From Shimazuella kribbensis DSM 45090 (GTDB lineage: Bacteria; Bacillota; Bacilli; Thermoactinomycetales; Thermoactinomycetaceae), in NCBI RefSeq assembly GCF_000428065.1, contig NZ_ATZF01000010.1, positions 1 to 64,000 on the forward strand: a stretch of 64,000 nucleotides of DNA, in the 5' to 3' direction. Of this stretch, positions 16,672 through 26,012 are shown one piece after another. Position 1 is the stretch's first letter, and the number at the start of each line of letters is the position of its first letter. The notes under the pieces were generated by a model. That model saw nothing but the letters and a program-made list of their open reading frames with translations, did no database searches and was not told the origin of the DNA. The position numbers were made by a program, and so were the translations under genes.

Positions 16672-17307
16672 ATGCCTTTACAACTTTATGAAAAAGAACG
16701 AATTTTGGACGCTTGTTTTACGGTGTTTGCCTGTCATGGATATGCGAACACCTCAACTGCAATGCTAGCAGAGGCGGCTGGCATATCCAAGGCACTCATT
16801 TTTCATCATTTCAAGAGCAAGAAAAAACTTTATTTCAGTGTTTTGAAACGATGTATCAAAAAAATGGCAACAGAAGTTGGTGATGACTCTCAGTCGGATT
16901 ATCAGGACTTTTTTGAAGCTTGGGGAAAAAGAGGTCTACTCAAATTTGACTACTTAAAAAAGAATCCAAATGTAAATAAAGTGTTATTTGAAGCCTTTTA
17001 TGCAACACCAAATGAAATAAAGGCAGATTTAAATCAATTTATGATAGATATTGAGGAAAAGTATGGATCAACTGACAGAAATAAGTGGAGGAATCAGCTG
17101 TTTGATAAAGTCCCTCTCAGAGAGGGAGTAGATAGGGAAGAGGCTCTTGAACTGATTCAAGTCACAATGGATTATTTCGAAAAAGTTTATTTATCGCAAT
17201 TGACAAATGAAGGCGAATTAGATGAAGCGCTTTGGCAAAACATTTTTGATAAAAGGATCAATTTCCTAAATATGATTCGTTATGGCATCGAAGAGAAAAG
17301 AGATTAG
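16672..17307 (+). CDS. TetR family regulator of the rph operon
   Basis: The N-terminal HTH (GYANTSTAMLAEAAGISKALIFHHFKSKKKLYFSV) is typical TetR; the C-terminal domain is larger than average, 211 aa in all. The ATG at 16672 follows GAGGTG; the earlier GTG lies inside that site. It is the first gene of an operon with rph and an MFS transporter, so it likely senses a rifamycin-type or related compound. Confidence 0.82.
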   Translation: MPLQLYEKERILDACFTVFACHGYANTSTAMLAEAAGISKALIFHHFKSKKKLYFSVLKRCIKKMATEVGDDSQSDYQDFFEAWGKRGLLKFDYLKKNPNVNKVLFEAFYATPNEIKADLNQFMIDIEEKYGSTDRNKWRNQLFDKVPLREGVDREEALELIQVTMDYFEKVYLSQLTNEGELDEALWQNIFDKRINFLNMIRYGIEEKRD

Positions 17308-17345
17308 CATATCTCATTTTCATTACTTAAGGGAGGGCTACAGAT

Positions 17346-20027
17346 ATGAACTCATATGTGCTTGGTTTCCAGGAAATCGATAAGGATAAGCTCATGGCTG
17401 TTGGGGGAAAAGGTGCTAACCTAGGGGAATTGTCAAGAATCGTAGGGATACAGGTACCAGAAGGTTTTTGCGTAACCACCGATGCGTACAAAAAAGTGAT
17501 CGGACATAACGAGGAGTTAAATACCTTGTTTGATCAACTCTCACTACTAAAGGCGAACAATCAGGACAGGATCAAGATAATCAGCGTAAAGATCCGTGAG
17601 ATCATCGAAGGGATAAAAATACCTAAAGATATAGAGGAAGCGGTAACTGGTCATCTGGCAAAACTAGGTGAGGGCAGCGCCTATGCCGTGCGCTCCAGCG
17701 CCACAGCGGAGGATTTACCACATGCCTCCTTTGCTGGCCAGCAGGATACGTATCTGAACATCATAGGAAAGGATTCGATCCTAAAACATATCAGCAAGTG
17801 CTGGGCTTCCTTATTTACCGATCGTGCCGTGAGCTACCGTATCCAAAACGGCTTTGACCACCGTCAGGTCTATTTATCGGTCGCCATCCAGAGGATGATT
17901 TTTCCTCAAGCCTCAGGAATTGTGTTTACAGCTGATCCCATCACCTCCAACAGAAAGGTCCTTTCCATCGATGCAAGTCTTGGACTCGGTGAGGCTTTGG
18001 TTTCCGGCTTGGTGAACCCTGATATTTACAAGGTTCGAGATGGAAGCATCATGGATAAAAAGATATCTGCCAAGAATTTAGCTATTTATGCATCTAAAGA
18101 TGGCGGTACAACAGAACGGAAAATCGAATCCGAGCAGCAGAATGTGCAGACGTTAACAGACGAGCAGATTTTACAGCTTGAGCGCATGAGTAGAAAAATC
18201 GAGGCGTATTTTGGTTGTCCACAAGATATCGAATGGTGCCTAAGTTTGGGACATTCTTCTGATTCTAGTGATCTTCTTTCGAAAAAGGATCGCACACTCG
18301 CGGCGGATGGTACATTCTTTATTGTTCAGAGTCGCCCTATCACCACCTTATACCCCCTACCAGAGGTGAAGGATGGGAAGAATCATGTGTACATGTCGGC
18401 GGGTCATATGCAGATGATGACGGATGCCATTAAACCGCTAGGTATGTCCTTCTTCCAATTTGTATCCGGCGATATTTCAACTTCTACAGCTGGTGGAAGG
18501 TTGTATGTCGATTTAACACACGACTTGGCATCTTCCTTTGGAAGAAAGATTGTTCTAGCATTCGTGAAAAATGATCCTCTGCTTTACAATGCTATTTTGA
18601 GTTTAACGAAGCGAAACGCGTTTATGAAATCATTGCCAAAAGGAAAAAGAATTTATAGCATGCGCACAGAAGGACTATCTTTGGCCTCTTTTGTTCAGGC
18701 CATCAAGCTCTATCGTAAAAACGATCCTTCGATTATTCAGCAGCTTATTTCTAAAAGCGAGAGATCCATTAGGGAGCTAGAACAAAGGATTAGTAACATA
18801 GCTGGAGAGGATTTGTTCCCCTTCATTTTACAGGATCTGAAGCAACAGAAAGCAGATTTGGTTGTTCCACAAAGCATGGGCACGCTTATGGCAGGGATGT
18901 ATGTGTCAAACTGGATCAATAAAAAAATGGAAAAGTGGTTGGGTGAAAAGAACGTAGCCGACACGCTTTCCCGATCAGTTGCTAATAATGTTACCTCCGA
19001 AATGGGACTTGCACTGTTAGATGTAGCAGACGTGGTTCGACCATATCCGGCAGTGATGGAATATTTTCATCATGCTAATGATGAAACCTTTTTTGAGGAT
19101 CTAGCCAAGCTAGAAGGTGGCGATGCTGTTAGCCATTCCATAAAGGCATATTTAAAAAAATATGGCATGCGTTGCCCTGGTGAAATCGACATTACCAAGC
19201 CTCGCTGGAATGAACAGCCAACCGCGCTCATTCCTATGATCCTTAGCAATATCAAAATTTTTGCGCCTAATGCTCATGTTATTAGAATGGAGCAGGGACG
19301 GCAAGAGGCGGAGCAGAAGGAACAAGAGCTTATCAGTCGTTTAGAGCAACTGACTGGTGGAAAACAAAAGGCCAAAAAGACAAAGAAGATGATTAGCGTT
19401 TTACGCAATTATATTGGCTATCGGGAATATCCAAAATATGCTTTCATTCAACATTTCAACATTTATAAGCAAGCCTTGCTGAAGGAGGCTGCCGTACTTG
19501 TACAAAAGGGGCTCATCCGGGATAAAGAGGATATCTACTACCTGTCCTTTGATGAATTTCGCAATGTTATGAATACAAATCAGCTGGATTACCATATCAT
19601 AATCAAACGAAAAGAGGAATTCCCATTATATGAAAAAATGACTCCGCCGCGGGTTATGACCTCCGAGGGAGAGATCATATCCGGTGCATATGACACTGGG
19701 ACTATCCCCCAAGGTGCTTTGCCTGGGATACCCGTTTCATCTGGTATCGTCGAAGGACGGGCACGGGTCGTTTTAAAGATGGAAGACTCCCATATAGAGG
19801 AAGGCGATATTTTGGTCACTACTTTCACAGATCCCAGCTGGACGCCGGTGTTTGTTTCCGTCAAAGGTCTGGTGACAGAAGTAGGCGGACAAATGACCCA
19901 CGGCGCTGTCATTGCGCGCGAATACGGCCTTCCCGCAGTCGTAGGTGTGGAAAATGCCACGAAGAGGATCAAAGACGGGCAGCGAATCCGTATAAATGGA
20001 ACGGAAGGGTATATAGAGATATTGTGA
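17346..20027 (+). CDS. rph: Rifamycin-inactivating phosphotransferase
   Basis: Transfers phosphate to the ansa-chain of rifamycins using ATP. The 893-aa product has the family order: N-terminal ATP-grasp domain (AVGGKGANLGELSR near residue 20; AVRSSATAEDLPHASFAGQQD), central rifampin-binding domain, and C-terminal swivelling His domain with TEVGGQMTHGAVIAREYG, catalytic His near 852. This end is much closer to Rph than to PEP synthase, whose PEP-binding domain is absent. AGGGAGGG precedes the ATG. It sits between a TetR regulator and an MFS pump, consistent with a resistance operon. Activity is inferred. Confidence 0.88.
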   Translation: MNSYVLGFQEIDKDKLMAVGGKGANLGELSRIVGIQVPEGFCVTTDAYKKVIGHNEELNTLFDQLSLLKANNQDRIKIISVKIREIIEGIKIPKDIEEAVTGHLAKLGEGSAYAVRSSATAEDLPHASFAGQQDTYLNIIGKDSILKHISKCWASLFTDRAVSYRIQNGFDHRQVYLSVAIQRMIFPQASGIVFTADPITSNRKVLSIDASLGLGEALVSGLVNPDIYKVRDGSIMDKKISAKNLAIYASKDGGTTERKIESEQQNVQTLTDEQILQLERMSRKIEAYFGCPQDIEWCLSLGHSSDSSDLLSKKDRTLAADGTFFIVQSRPITTLYPLPEVKDGKNHVYMSAGHMQMMTDAIKPLGMSFFQFVSGDISTSTAGGRLYVDLTHDLASSFGRKIVLAFVKNDPLLYNAILSLTKRNAFMKSLPKGKRIYSMRTEGLSLASFVQAIKLYRKNDPSIIQQLISKSERSIRELEQRISNIAGEDLFPFILQDLKQQKADLVVPQSMGTLMAGMYVSNWINKKMEKWLGEKNVADTLSRSVANNVTSEMGLALLDVADVVRPYPAVMEYFHHANDETFFEDLAKLEGGDAVSHSIKAYLKKYGMRCPGEIDITKPRWNEQPTALIPMILSNIKIFAPNAHVIRMEQGRQEAEQKEQELISRLEQLTGGKQKAKKTKKMISVLRNYIGYREYPKYAFIQHFNIYKQALLKEAAVLVQKGLIRDKEDIYYLSFDEFRNVMNTNQLDYHIIIKRKEEFPLYEKMTPPRVMTSEGEIISGAYDTGTIPQGALPGIPVSSGIVEGRARVVLKMEDSHIEEGDILVTTFTDPSWTPVFVSVKGLVTEVGGQMTHGAVIAREYGLPAVVGVENATKRIKDGQRIRINGTEGYIEIL

Positions 20028-20060
20028 CCAGGGAATTCCCGGATGGAGGAAGGATTAAAT

Positions 20061-21371
20061 GTGGGCATGAAACTGTTTTCAAAAAAAAAGAATGGGCGAG
20101 TTTTTAATCGTAACTTTATATTATTTCTTATTGGAAAATCGATATCCGACGTGGGAACCAGCTTGCAAATGGCGATTATGCCTCTTTATATCATCGATGC
20201 AGGTGGTTCTGCGGCTACTATAGGACTTTTTTCCTTCCTGTCGTTACTGCCGGCTCTTCTTGTCTATCCCTTTGCCGGAGTCCTTGGAGACAGGATGAAT
20301 CGAAAAACAATTATGGTTGTAACAGAATTTGTTAGTGCAGGGGTAATATTGGGGATGGCTTATCTATCATATTTCGATAGCATGAGCCTTACTTTGTTGC
20401 TGTCGGTGCAAGTAATCATATCTTTATTGTATGGTTTGTTTGATCCTGCTACAAAAGGAATGCTGCCCCGGCTTGTGGAGCCGGATAATTTAACCCGAGC
20501 CAACTCTATCGTTTCATCCCTGCGAACAATGTCCGTTTTGGCAGGGCCTGTCATTGGTGCTGTACTGTACGTAAAATTTGGTATTACCATCTTATTCTTT
20601 ATGAATGGAATATCATTTTTGTTGGCAGGAATCTGTGAAATGATGATTCGATATACCCATGCTAAACGGGAAGCGTCAGCGGGCATATTGGGTATAATTT
20701 CTGACTTATCCGAAGGCTTCACATTCATTCGGGCAAATACAATCATCCGTAAGCTATGCTATTTTTTCCTTGTAACTTTTGTTTTTGTACAACCAATTTT
20801 CACAGTTGTTTTGCCACTATTTTTTAAAACTCGTTTGGAATACTCCGACACACAGTACGGTTATTTACAATCTATACTCATATTGGGAATGTTAGTCGGT
20901 AGCATTCTTGTTGGTTTTTTTTTCAAAAAAAAGAATGGTGTGCTGAAACCATTGAAGTTTGGTTTAGGTCTCCTTTTGGTTAGCATGATAGTATTTTCAA
21001 TTCTTATGTTCCCTGAGAATCTATCTATATTAGGGAATGATTCCATCCTATACTTTGTGCTACTGTCCATTGCACTAGGCTTGTGTAGTACTGCTATCAT
21101 GTTTATCCAAATTCCAGTACAAACCTTTATCCAAAGGGAAACACCTAACGAATACATGTCTCGGATTTTTTCCTTAGTCGGCATGATTTCCCAAGGTGGC
21201 TTGCCGTTTGGCGCATTGGTATATGGACTTATTCTGGAGAGAGTTGAGGTACATTGGATTGTACTGTCAGCTGCCCTATTGATGCTGTTGATTTACGTGG
21301 TGTTTCTGGCCTCGTTCTTAAAAACGAAAGAAAAATTCACCTTAAAAACAAAGCTTGATTTAAAAAATTAA
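20061..21371 (+). CDS. MFS transporter, EntS-like
   Basis: About 436-aa 12-TM facilitator of the enterobactin-exporter/macrolide-efflux type: SDVGTSLQMAIMPLYIID in TM1, FAGVLGDRMNRKTIMV loop, and FDPATKGMLPRLVEPDNLTRANS after TM4, a hallmark of this subfamily. I prefer the GTG at 20061, spaced 7 bases from GGAGGAAGGA; the ATG at 20067 is also possible. It lies 33 bp after rph, so it is probably cotranscribed and exports the same drug or its phosphorylated form. Confidence 0.82.
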   Translation: MGMKLFSKKKNGRVFNRNFILFLIGKSISDVGTSLQMAIMPLYIIDAGGSAATIGLFSFLSLLPALLVYPFAGVLGDRMNRKTIMVVTEFVSAGVILGMAYLSYFDSMSLTLLLSVQVIISLLYGLFDPATKGMLPRLVEPDNLTRANSIVSSLRTMSVLAGPVIGAVLYVKFGITILFFMNGISFLLAGICEMMIRYTHAKREASAGILGIISDLSEGFTFIRANTIIRKLCYFFLVTFVFVQPIFTVVLPLFFKTRLEYSDTQYGYLQSILILGMLVGSILVGFFFKKKNGVLKPLKFGLGLLLVSMIVFSILMFPENLSILGNDSILYFVLLSIALGLCSTAIMFIQIPVQTFIQRETPNEYMSRIFSLVGMISQGGLPFGALVYGLILERVEVHWIVLSAALLMLLIYVVFLASFLKTKEKFTLKTKLDLKN

Positions 21372-21438
21372 CGAATCACATGTGTTTCCCAATGCGATCC
21401 AATATCCCTACTAATATTGTTTTTGAGTAGATCCATAC

Positions 21439-21484
21439 AAAAAACCCAATCCAAACTACTTAGTGTAGTGAAAATCGGGTTTTT
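21439..21484. terminator. Bidirectional terminator
   Basis: AAAAACCC/GGGTTTTT outer stem with inner ACTAC/GTAGT pairing, between the convergent MFS gene and trxA. Confidence 0.75.
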
Positions 21485-21548
21485 GGTATTTCTGAATTCT
21501 ATGCTATTCGCATTTTTTGTTGGAACCGACTTTAGATACTTTTTCTTC

Positions 21549-21872
21549 TTACATATATTCTCCTAACCATTGAACCAACTGTTCCTTTGGTTGAATACCT
21601 ACTAACTTGGATTTCATCTGACCATTCTGGAAAACCATTAAAGTAGGAATACTCATTACACCATATTTGCTGGCTGATTCTGGGTTGTTATCTACGTTTA
21701 GTTTTGCAATGGTTACTTTCTCACCAATCTCATCGTTTACTTCTTCTAAGATAGGAGCAATAATTTTACATGGTCCACACCAAGGAGCCCAAAAATCAAC
21801 CAAAACAAGGCCACTATTTGCACCTTCCACAGATGTGCCAAAGTTTTTATCTGATACTTCTACTATTGCCAT
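21549..21872 (-). CDS. trxA: Thioredoxin
   Basis: General cytoplasmic disulfide reductase, partner of thioredoxin reductase. Canonical FWAPWCGPCK active site and cis-Pro loop SIPTLMVFQNGQ; 107 aa is the standard length. AGGAGG precedes the ATG. Its position beside etfA matches the Bacillus gene order, so this is the orthologue of trxA; the WCPPC copy at 14315-14638 is the extra paralogue. Confidence 0.95.
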   Translation of the reverse strand: MAIVEVSDKNFGTSVEGANSGLVLVDFWAPWCGPCKIIAPILEEVNDEIGEKVTIAKLNVDNNPESASKYGVMSIPTLMVFQNGQMKSKLVGIQPKEQLVQWLGEYM

Positions 21873-21959
21873 TTATTATTCCTCCTAAGTGTTACTTACA
21901 ATTCATAAGTTAGTATACCACTTTTTAACGAAAAATCAACAATTTAGCGAATCGAAATT

Positions 21960-22943
21960 CTAGGAGGACGGAAGAAGCTTTTTGAGTTCTTTTGTTAACA
22001 AAGGAACAACTTCAAATAAATCGCCCACTATTCCATAGTCCGAGATTTGAAAAATAGGGGCATCTGGATCTTTGTTAATGGCTACGATAACTTTAGAACT
22101 AGACATCCCTGCTACATGTTGAATTGCTCCAGAAATCCCGCACGCAATGTACAAGTCTGGAGTAACTACTTTACCAGTTTGCCCAATTTGCAACGCGTAA
22201 TCACAATAACCAGCATCACAAGCTCCTCTAGACGCTCCCACTGCTGCACCCAATACATCGGCTAATTCTTGCAGAGGTTTAAATCCTTCCTCACTTTTCA
22301 CTCCCCGACCACCTGAAACGACAATCCTCGCTTCTGATAAATCAATCCCAGACGTAGCTTTTTTAACTACTTGAGTGACGAGGGTTCGCAACAAATCATC
22401 TTTCATTTGAAAAGAGATTTTCTCCGTTGTTGCGGAACGAGATGCATCAGGAGGAGAGAGAGAAATATTATTTGGACGGATGGTAGCAAATTGAACGCCA
22501 GAGGGAATGACTTTTTTGATAAATGCTTTCCCAGCATATATAGGACGTGTGTATATAATTTCGTGGTTTTCCAAATCAATAGAGGTACAATCGGAAATTA
22601 AACCAAGACCATAATGGGCAGCAATTCGGGGAGCAACATCTTTTCCCACAGTTGTATGGCCAGTGAGAATACAGTCTGGTTGGACAAGATCAATTACATG
22701 TTGCCATGCCAAAACATAGGCATCTGTCGTATAAGTATCCAAATAATCTTCTTCCATTAAAAGGATATGATCTGCACCATACGCCGTCAAAATGTCCACT
22801 TCTTTTTGAGCATTGGTACCTAAAACAGCTACAACCACTTTTTCCCCTTCTGCAATCAATCTAGCTGCGGCTAAACTTTCCAAGGTAACTTGCCTTAGAT
22901 CCCCATCTCTTCGATCCGCAAAAACAAGTACTTTTTTGCCCAT
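21960..22943 (-). CDS. etfA: Electron transfer flavoprotein alpha subunit
   Basis: With EtfB, carries electrons from acyl-CoA dehydrogenases to the respiratory chain during fatty acid oxidation. The C-terminal FAD domain shows IVVSGGRGVKSEEGFKPLQELADVLGAAVGASR and GQTGKVVTPDLYIACGISGAIQH, both family hallmarks. The length of 327 aa is normal. It lies 17 bp downstream of etfB in the same operon as the FadR-like repressor. Confidence 0.95.
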   Translation of the reverse strand: MGKKVLVFADRRDGDLRQVTLESLAAARLIAEGEKVVVAVLGTNAQKEVDILTAYGADHILLMEEDYLDTYTTDAYVLAWQHVIDLVQPDCILTGHTTVGKDVAPRIAAHYGLGLISDCTSIDLENHEIIYTRPIYAGKAFIKKVIPSGVQFATIRPNNISLSPPDASRSATTEKISFQMKDDLLRTLVTQVVKKATSGIDLSEARIVVSGGRGVKSEEGFKPLQELADVLGAAVGASRGACDAGYCDYALQIGQTGKVVTPDLYIACGISGAIQHVAGMSSSKVIVAINKDPDAPIFQISDYGIVGDLFEVVPLLTKELKKLLPSS

Positions 22944-22960
22944 TCCTATCCATCTCCCTT

Positions 22961-23740
22961 CTAGAGTACTTTTGCTTCTTTATACAACTTCTCCACTAAA
23001 GACGCGACTTGTTCTTCTGTACTTCCAGTTAACAATTGACCAGCTGTCTTTTTTGGAGGCAAGAAAACTTCTTTTTGCGTTGTTTTGGATTGGAAATCAT
23101 CCTCATTAAGCGGCAAATCCTCTACTTCAAAACGAGAAAGCGGCTTCCGTTTGGCTTTCATAATACCAGGAATAGTAGGGTATCTTGGTTCATTTAAGCC
23201 TTGTTGTGTAGTTACCAAAAGCGGTAGCTTGGTTTGAATATGCTCTACATCACCCTCAATATCTTTTTCAATGGTCACATCTTTCTCATTTAATGTTATC
23301 TTTGTAATGGTAGAAACATGAGGAATTTGAAGCAACTGTGCTAGTCTAGGACCAATTTGAGCTGAACCACCATCAACAGCCATATATCCACATAAAATGA
23401 GATCATAAGTAATTGCTTGTTCTTGTAAAACAGCATAAATAAGTTGAGAAATGCTATGTTCATCTAACTCTTCTTCAAGATCATCCGTTTCTACTAAAAT
23501 AGCTTTATCTGCCCCCATGGCAAGAGCGGATCGAAGGGCTTGTTCGGCACGATCAGGGCCAATAGTAAGCACCGTAATCTCCCCGCCATGCAATTCTTTT
23601 AAGCGTATTGCTTCTTCCACCGCATACTCATCATACGGATTGATCACGAACTCTACTCCATCATCACTAATTACACCATTTTTGAGCACCAATTTTTCTT
23701 CCGTATCGAAAGTTTGCTTTAAACAAACTAAAAAATTCAT
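22961..23740 (-). CDS. etfB: Electron transfer flavoprotein beta subunit
   Basis: Partner of EtfA, binding AMP. MNFLVCLKQTFDTEEKLV start, EFVINPYDEYAVEEAIRLKE, and DGGSAQIGPRLAQLL are typical; 259 aa. I chose the ATG at 23740, preceded by AGGAGGAG; the longer frame runs into fadR. It overlaps the fadR stop by 4 bp (ATGA), so translational coupling is likely. Confidence 0.95.
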   Translation of the reverse strand: MNFLVCLKQTFDTEEKLVLKNGVISDDGVEFVINPYDEYAVEEAIRLKELHGGEITVLTIGPDRAEQALRSALAMGADKAILVETDDLEEELDEHSISQLIYAVLQEQAITYDLILCGYMAVDGGSAQIGPRLAQLLQIPHVSTITKITLNEKDVTIEKDIEGDVEHIQTKLPLLVTTQQGLNEPRYPTIPGIMKAKRKPLSRFEVEDLPLNEDDFQSKTTQKEVFLPPKKTAGQLLTGSTEEQVASLVEKLYKEAKVL

Positions 23741-24339
23741 GCTTCTCCTCCTTTTTCGCTTGTAATCCCATTTACAAACATTTGGTAAACTGGTTTTGAT
23801 AGCGCTTGCAAGGAATATTTTTGTTGATGTAAAACCCATGAAGTCACTAGATCATCAAGTGTTCCAAAAATCATTTTTCTTGCTAACCTCGTATCTAGAT
23901 TTTCACGAAATTCCCCTGACAACTTGCCTTGTTCCATTACATGCTCAATTAAAGTCAAGTATGCTTGCATCAGCTCTCCAATTTCTTTTCTTACCTGTGG
24001 ATCAGACTGACGTACTTCCATCTGAACGACAACAGCTAATGCAGGATTCGTTTCTAGGTAACGCAGATGCAAAGCTATAATATGAAATAATTTCTGTTTT
24101 GCATCAGAAACAGACTTTAGGTTACGTTGTGCTTTTTGTACAAAATGGCCGATTTTCTCCCGAAAAATCGATATCAATAAATCTTCCTTATTTTCGAAAT
24201 ACAAATAAATAGTACCATCTGCAACACCTGCTTCCTTGGCTATCTTGGACACTTGCGCTCGATGATAACCATATTTAGCAAATATTTGAATAGCTGCTTC
24301 TAAGATGGCTTCGTATTTCTTGTTTATTCGTTTTGCCAT
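23737..24339 (-). CDS. fadR: TetR-type fatty acid degradation repressor
   Basis: In Bacillus, FadR represses beta-oxidation genes until long-chain acyl-CoA binds it. The HTH is at about residues 10-55 (RAQVSKIAKEAGVADGTIYLYFENKEDLL), then an acyl-CoA-binding type helical domain with IEHVMEQGKLSGEFRENLD. The length (200 aa) and the position before etfB-etfA match the Bacillus fadR operon, though the enoyl-CoA hydratase gene normally found between them is absent and fadD is 16 kb away. An operator-like palindrome lies just upstream. Confidence 0.88.
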   Translation of the reverse strand: MAKRINKKYEAILEAAIQIFAKYGYHRAQVSKIAKEAGVADGTIYLYFENKEDLLISIFREKIGHFVQKAQRNLKSVSDAKQKLFHIIALHLRYLETNPALAVVVQMEVRQSDPQVRKEIGELMQAYLTLIEHVMEQGKLSGEFRENLDTRLARKMIFGTLDDLVTSWVLHQQKYSLQALSKPVYQMFVNGITSEKGGEA

Positions 24340-24361
24340 CCGCCTCTATTCCCTTCGTTAC

Positions 24362-24379
24362 TGAATGGTGATTCATTTT
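24362..24379. promoter_or_regulatory. FadR-type operator
   Basis: TGAATGGTGATTCATTTT resembles the Bacillus FadR box (TGAATGA-TA-TCATTCA type), 22 bp before the fadR start, consistent with autoregulation. Confidence 0.6.
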
Positions 24380-24531
24380 CTATTTCAATTTTATTAATAC
24401 ATGATTTTATTGTCAAACAAAAAAAGAAAGCAATGTAAATAATATGTTTTTACAAGATAAATCGCATAGCCCTTGCCATGGATTGGCATAATACAAAAAA
24501 CTTCTCCTCCATGTAACAAAGGAGTTAACTA

Positions 24532-26007
24532 ATGACACTTACAACAGCTAATTTCATGAATAATGAGACCTTCGATACAGAATCATTTGTTCAATCCATA
24601 AAAAATACACTACACACCCCCCCAGATTTAATAAGTCAATCATTCACCTTATCCTCTACGATGAAGGGATCTTGTGTATTTATTGAATCATTAGTGAACA
24701 AAGAGAAAATAGAGAACTTTCTTAGAAATAGTTTTGATAAAAAATTTGTTTTATCCGAGCATGAAGACCATCTATTGGAGTCATTAATAGATAGAATTCC
24801 ATTTTCACCCGTGACATCCACTTCTGATTTTCGTTCCTGTATAAACAATTTACTAGAAGGTAAATGTTTGCTCCTTTTTCCTAACTGTAAAAAAGTCGTC
24901 TTGGTTGATGTCCTACAAATCGTTCATCGTGGAGTAAAAGAACCTCAGAGCGAATTGACTGTACGAGGACCACAAGAAGCATTTACCGAACCGATCCATC
25001 TGAATATTTCCTTGATAAGACAACGCCTGCAAAATGCTAATCTTCGAATTGAACAAGTAATTCTAGGTAAAAACACACAAACAAAAGTCATGATTCTTTC
25101 TATTCAGGACATAGCAAATGAGCAAGTAGTGAAAGAATTTCGTAAAAGAGTAACATCTATTCAAATAGACAGTGTACTAGATAGCTCTTATATAGAAGAA
25201 TCAATACAAGATAAGACTTTTTCCCCATTTCCAACTTTATCTAATTCTGAACGTCCTGATGTAGCTATCTCTCATTTACTAGAAGGTAGAATTGTGATCA
25301 TTGTTGATGGTTGTCCCAATGTACTTATCGGTCCTGTTACATTTTTTCAATTTTTTTCTGCACCTGAAGATCATTTTGAGCGAGCAGATATCGCGTCGAT
25401 TCTTCGCTGGTTGCGGATCTTTTCCTTTTTATTAGCTGTATTTGTACCATCTTTGTACATTTCCATTATTTCCTATCACCATGAACTACTTCCAGACCCA
25501 CTTTTGATCAATATTGCTGCGCAAAGAGAAGGAGTTCCTTTTCCAGCAGTGATCGAAGCACTTGTGATGTTAATCATATTTGAAGTTCTTCGAGAAGCAG
25601 GTTTTCGAATGCCTCGTATTGCAGGCCAAGCCATTTCTATTGTTGGAGCACTAGTTTTAGGACAAGCAGCTGTTGAAGCTGGGCTTGTATCGGCTCTTAT
25701 GGTGATTATAGTTGCAACAACGGCTATTTCTAACTTTGTTTCTCCATCTTTTAATTTTGGGATTGCTCAAAGATTTTTACAAATTTTTTATATTGTACTT
25801 GGGAGTTTTATGGGCTTGTTTGGTATTTTGTGTGGAACCCTTTTTACAATTGTACATCTAGCATCCATCCGTTCATTTGGAGTTCCCTATCTTGCTCCAA
25901 TCGCACCACTTTCCATTTCTGATTGGAAAGATGTATTAGTGAGAGTACCACGGCCTTGGATGAAAAAAATGCCTGAAATGAATGAAACGAAGCAAAAGAA
26001 TAGGTGA
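24532..26007 (+). CDS. Spore germination receptor A subunit
   Basis: GerA-family A subunit of the inner-spore-membrane nutrient receptor. The 491-aa protein has a long N-terminal soluble part, then hydrophobic segments from about residue 290. Hallmarks are the PQEAFTEPIHLNISLIRQRL region and the HHELLPDPLLINIAAQREGVPFPAVIEALVM segment before the membrane. The second residue runs and C-terminal PWMKKMPEMN are typical. It is first gene of an A-C-B-D operon; AGGAG precedes the ATG. It is expected to be made in the forespore. Confidence 0.92.
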   Translation: MTLTTANFMNNETFDTESFVQSIKNTLHTPPDLISQSFTLSSTMKGSCVFIESLVNKEKIENFLRNSFDKKFVLSEHEDHLLESLIDRIPFSPVTSTSDFRSCINNLLEGKCLLLFPNCKKVVLVDVLQIVHRGVKEPQSELTVRGPQEAFTEPIHLNISLIRQRLQNANLRIEQVILGKNTQTKVMILSIQDIANEQVVKEFRKRVTSIQIDSVLDSSYIEESIQDKTFSPFPTLSNSERPDVAISHLLEGRIVIIVDGCPNVLIGPVTFFQFFSAPEDHFERADIASILRWLRIFSFLLAVFVPSLYISIISYHHELLPDPLLINIAAQREGVPFPAVIEALVMLIIFEVLREAGFRMPRIAGQAISIVGALVLGQAAVEAGLVSALMVIIVATTAISNFVSPSFNFGIAQRFLQIFYIVLGSFMGLFGILCGTLFTIVHLASIRSFGVPYLAPIAPLSISDWKDVLVRVPRPWMKKMPEMNETKQKNR

Positions 26008-26012
26008 AATAG

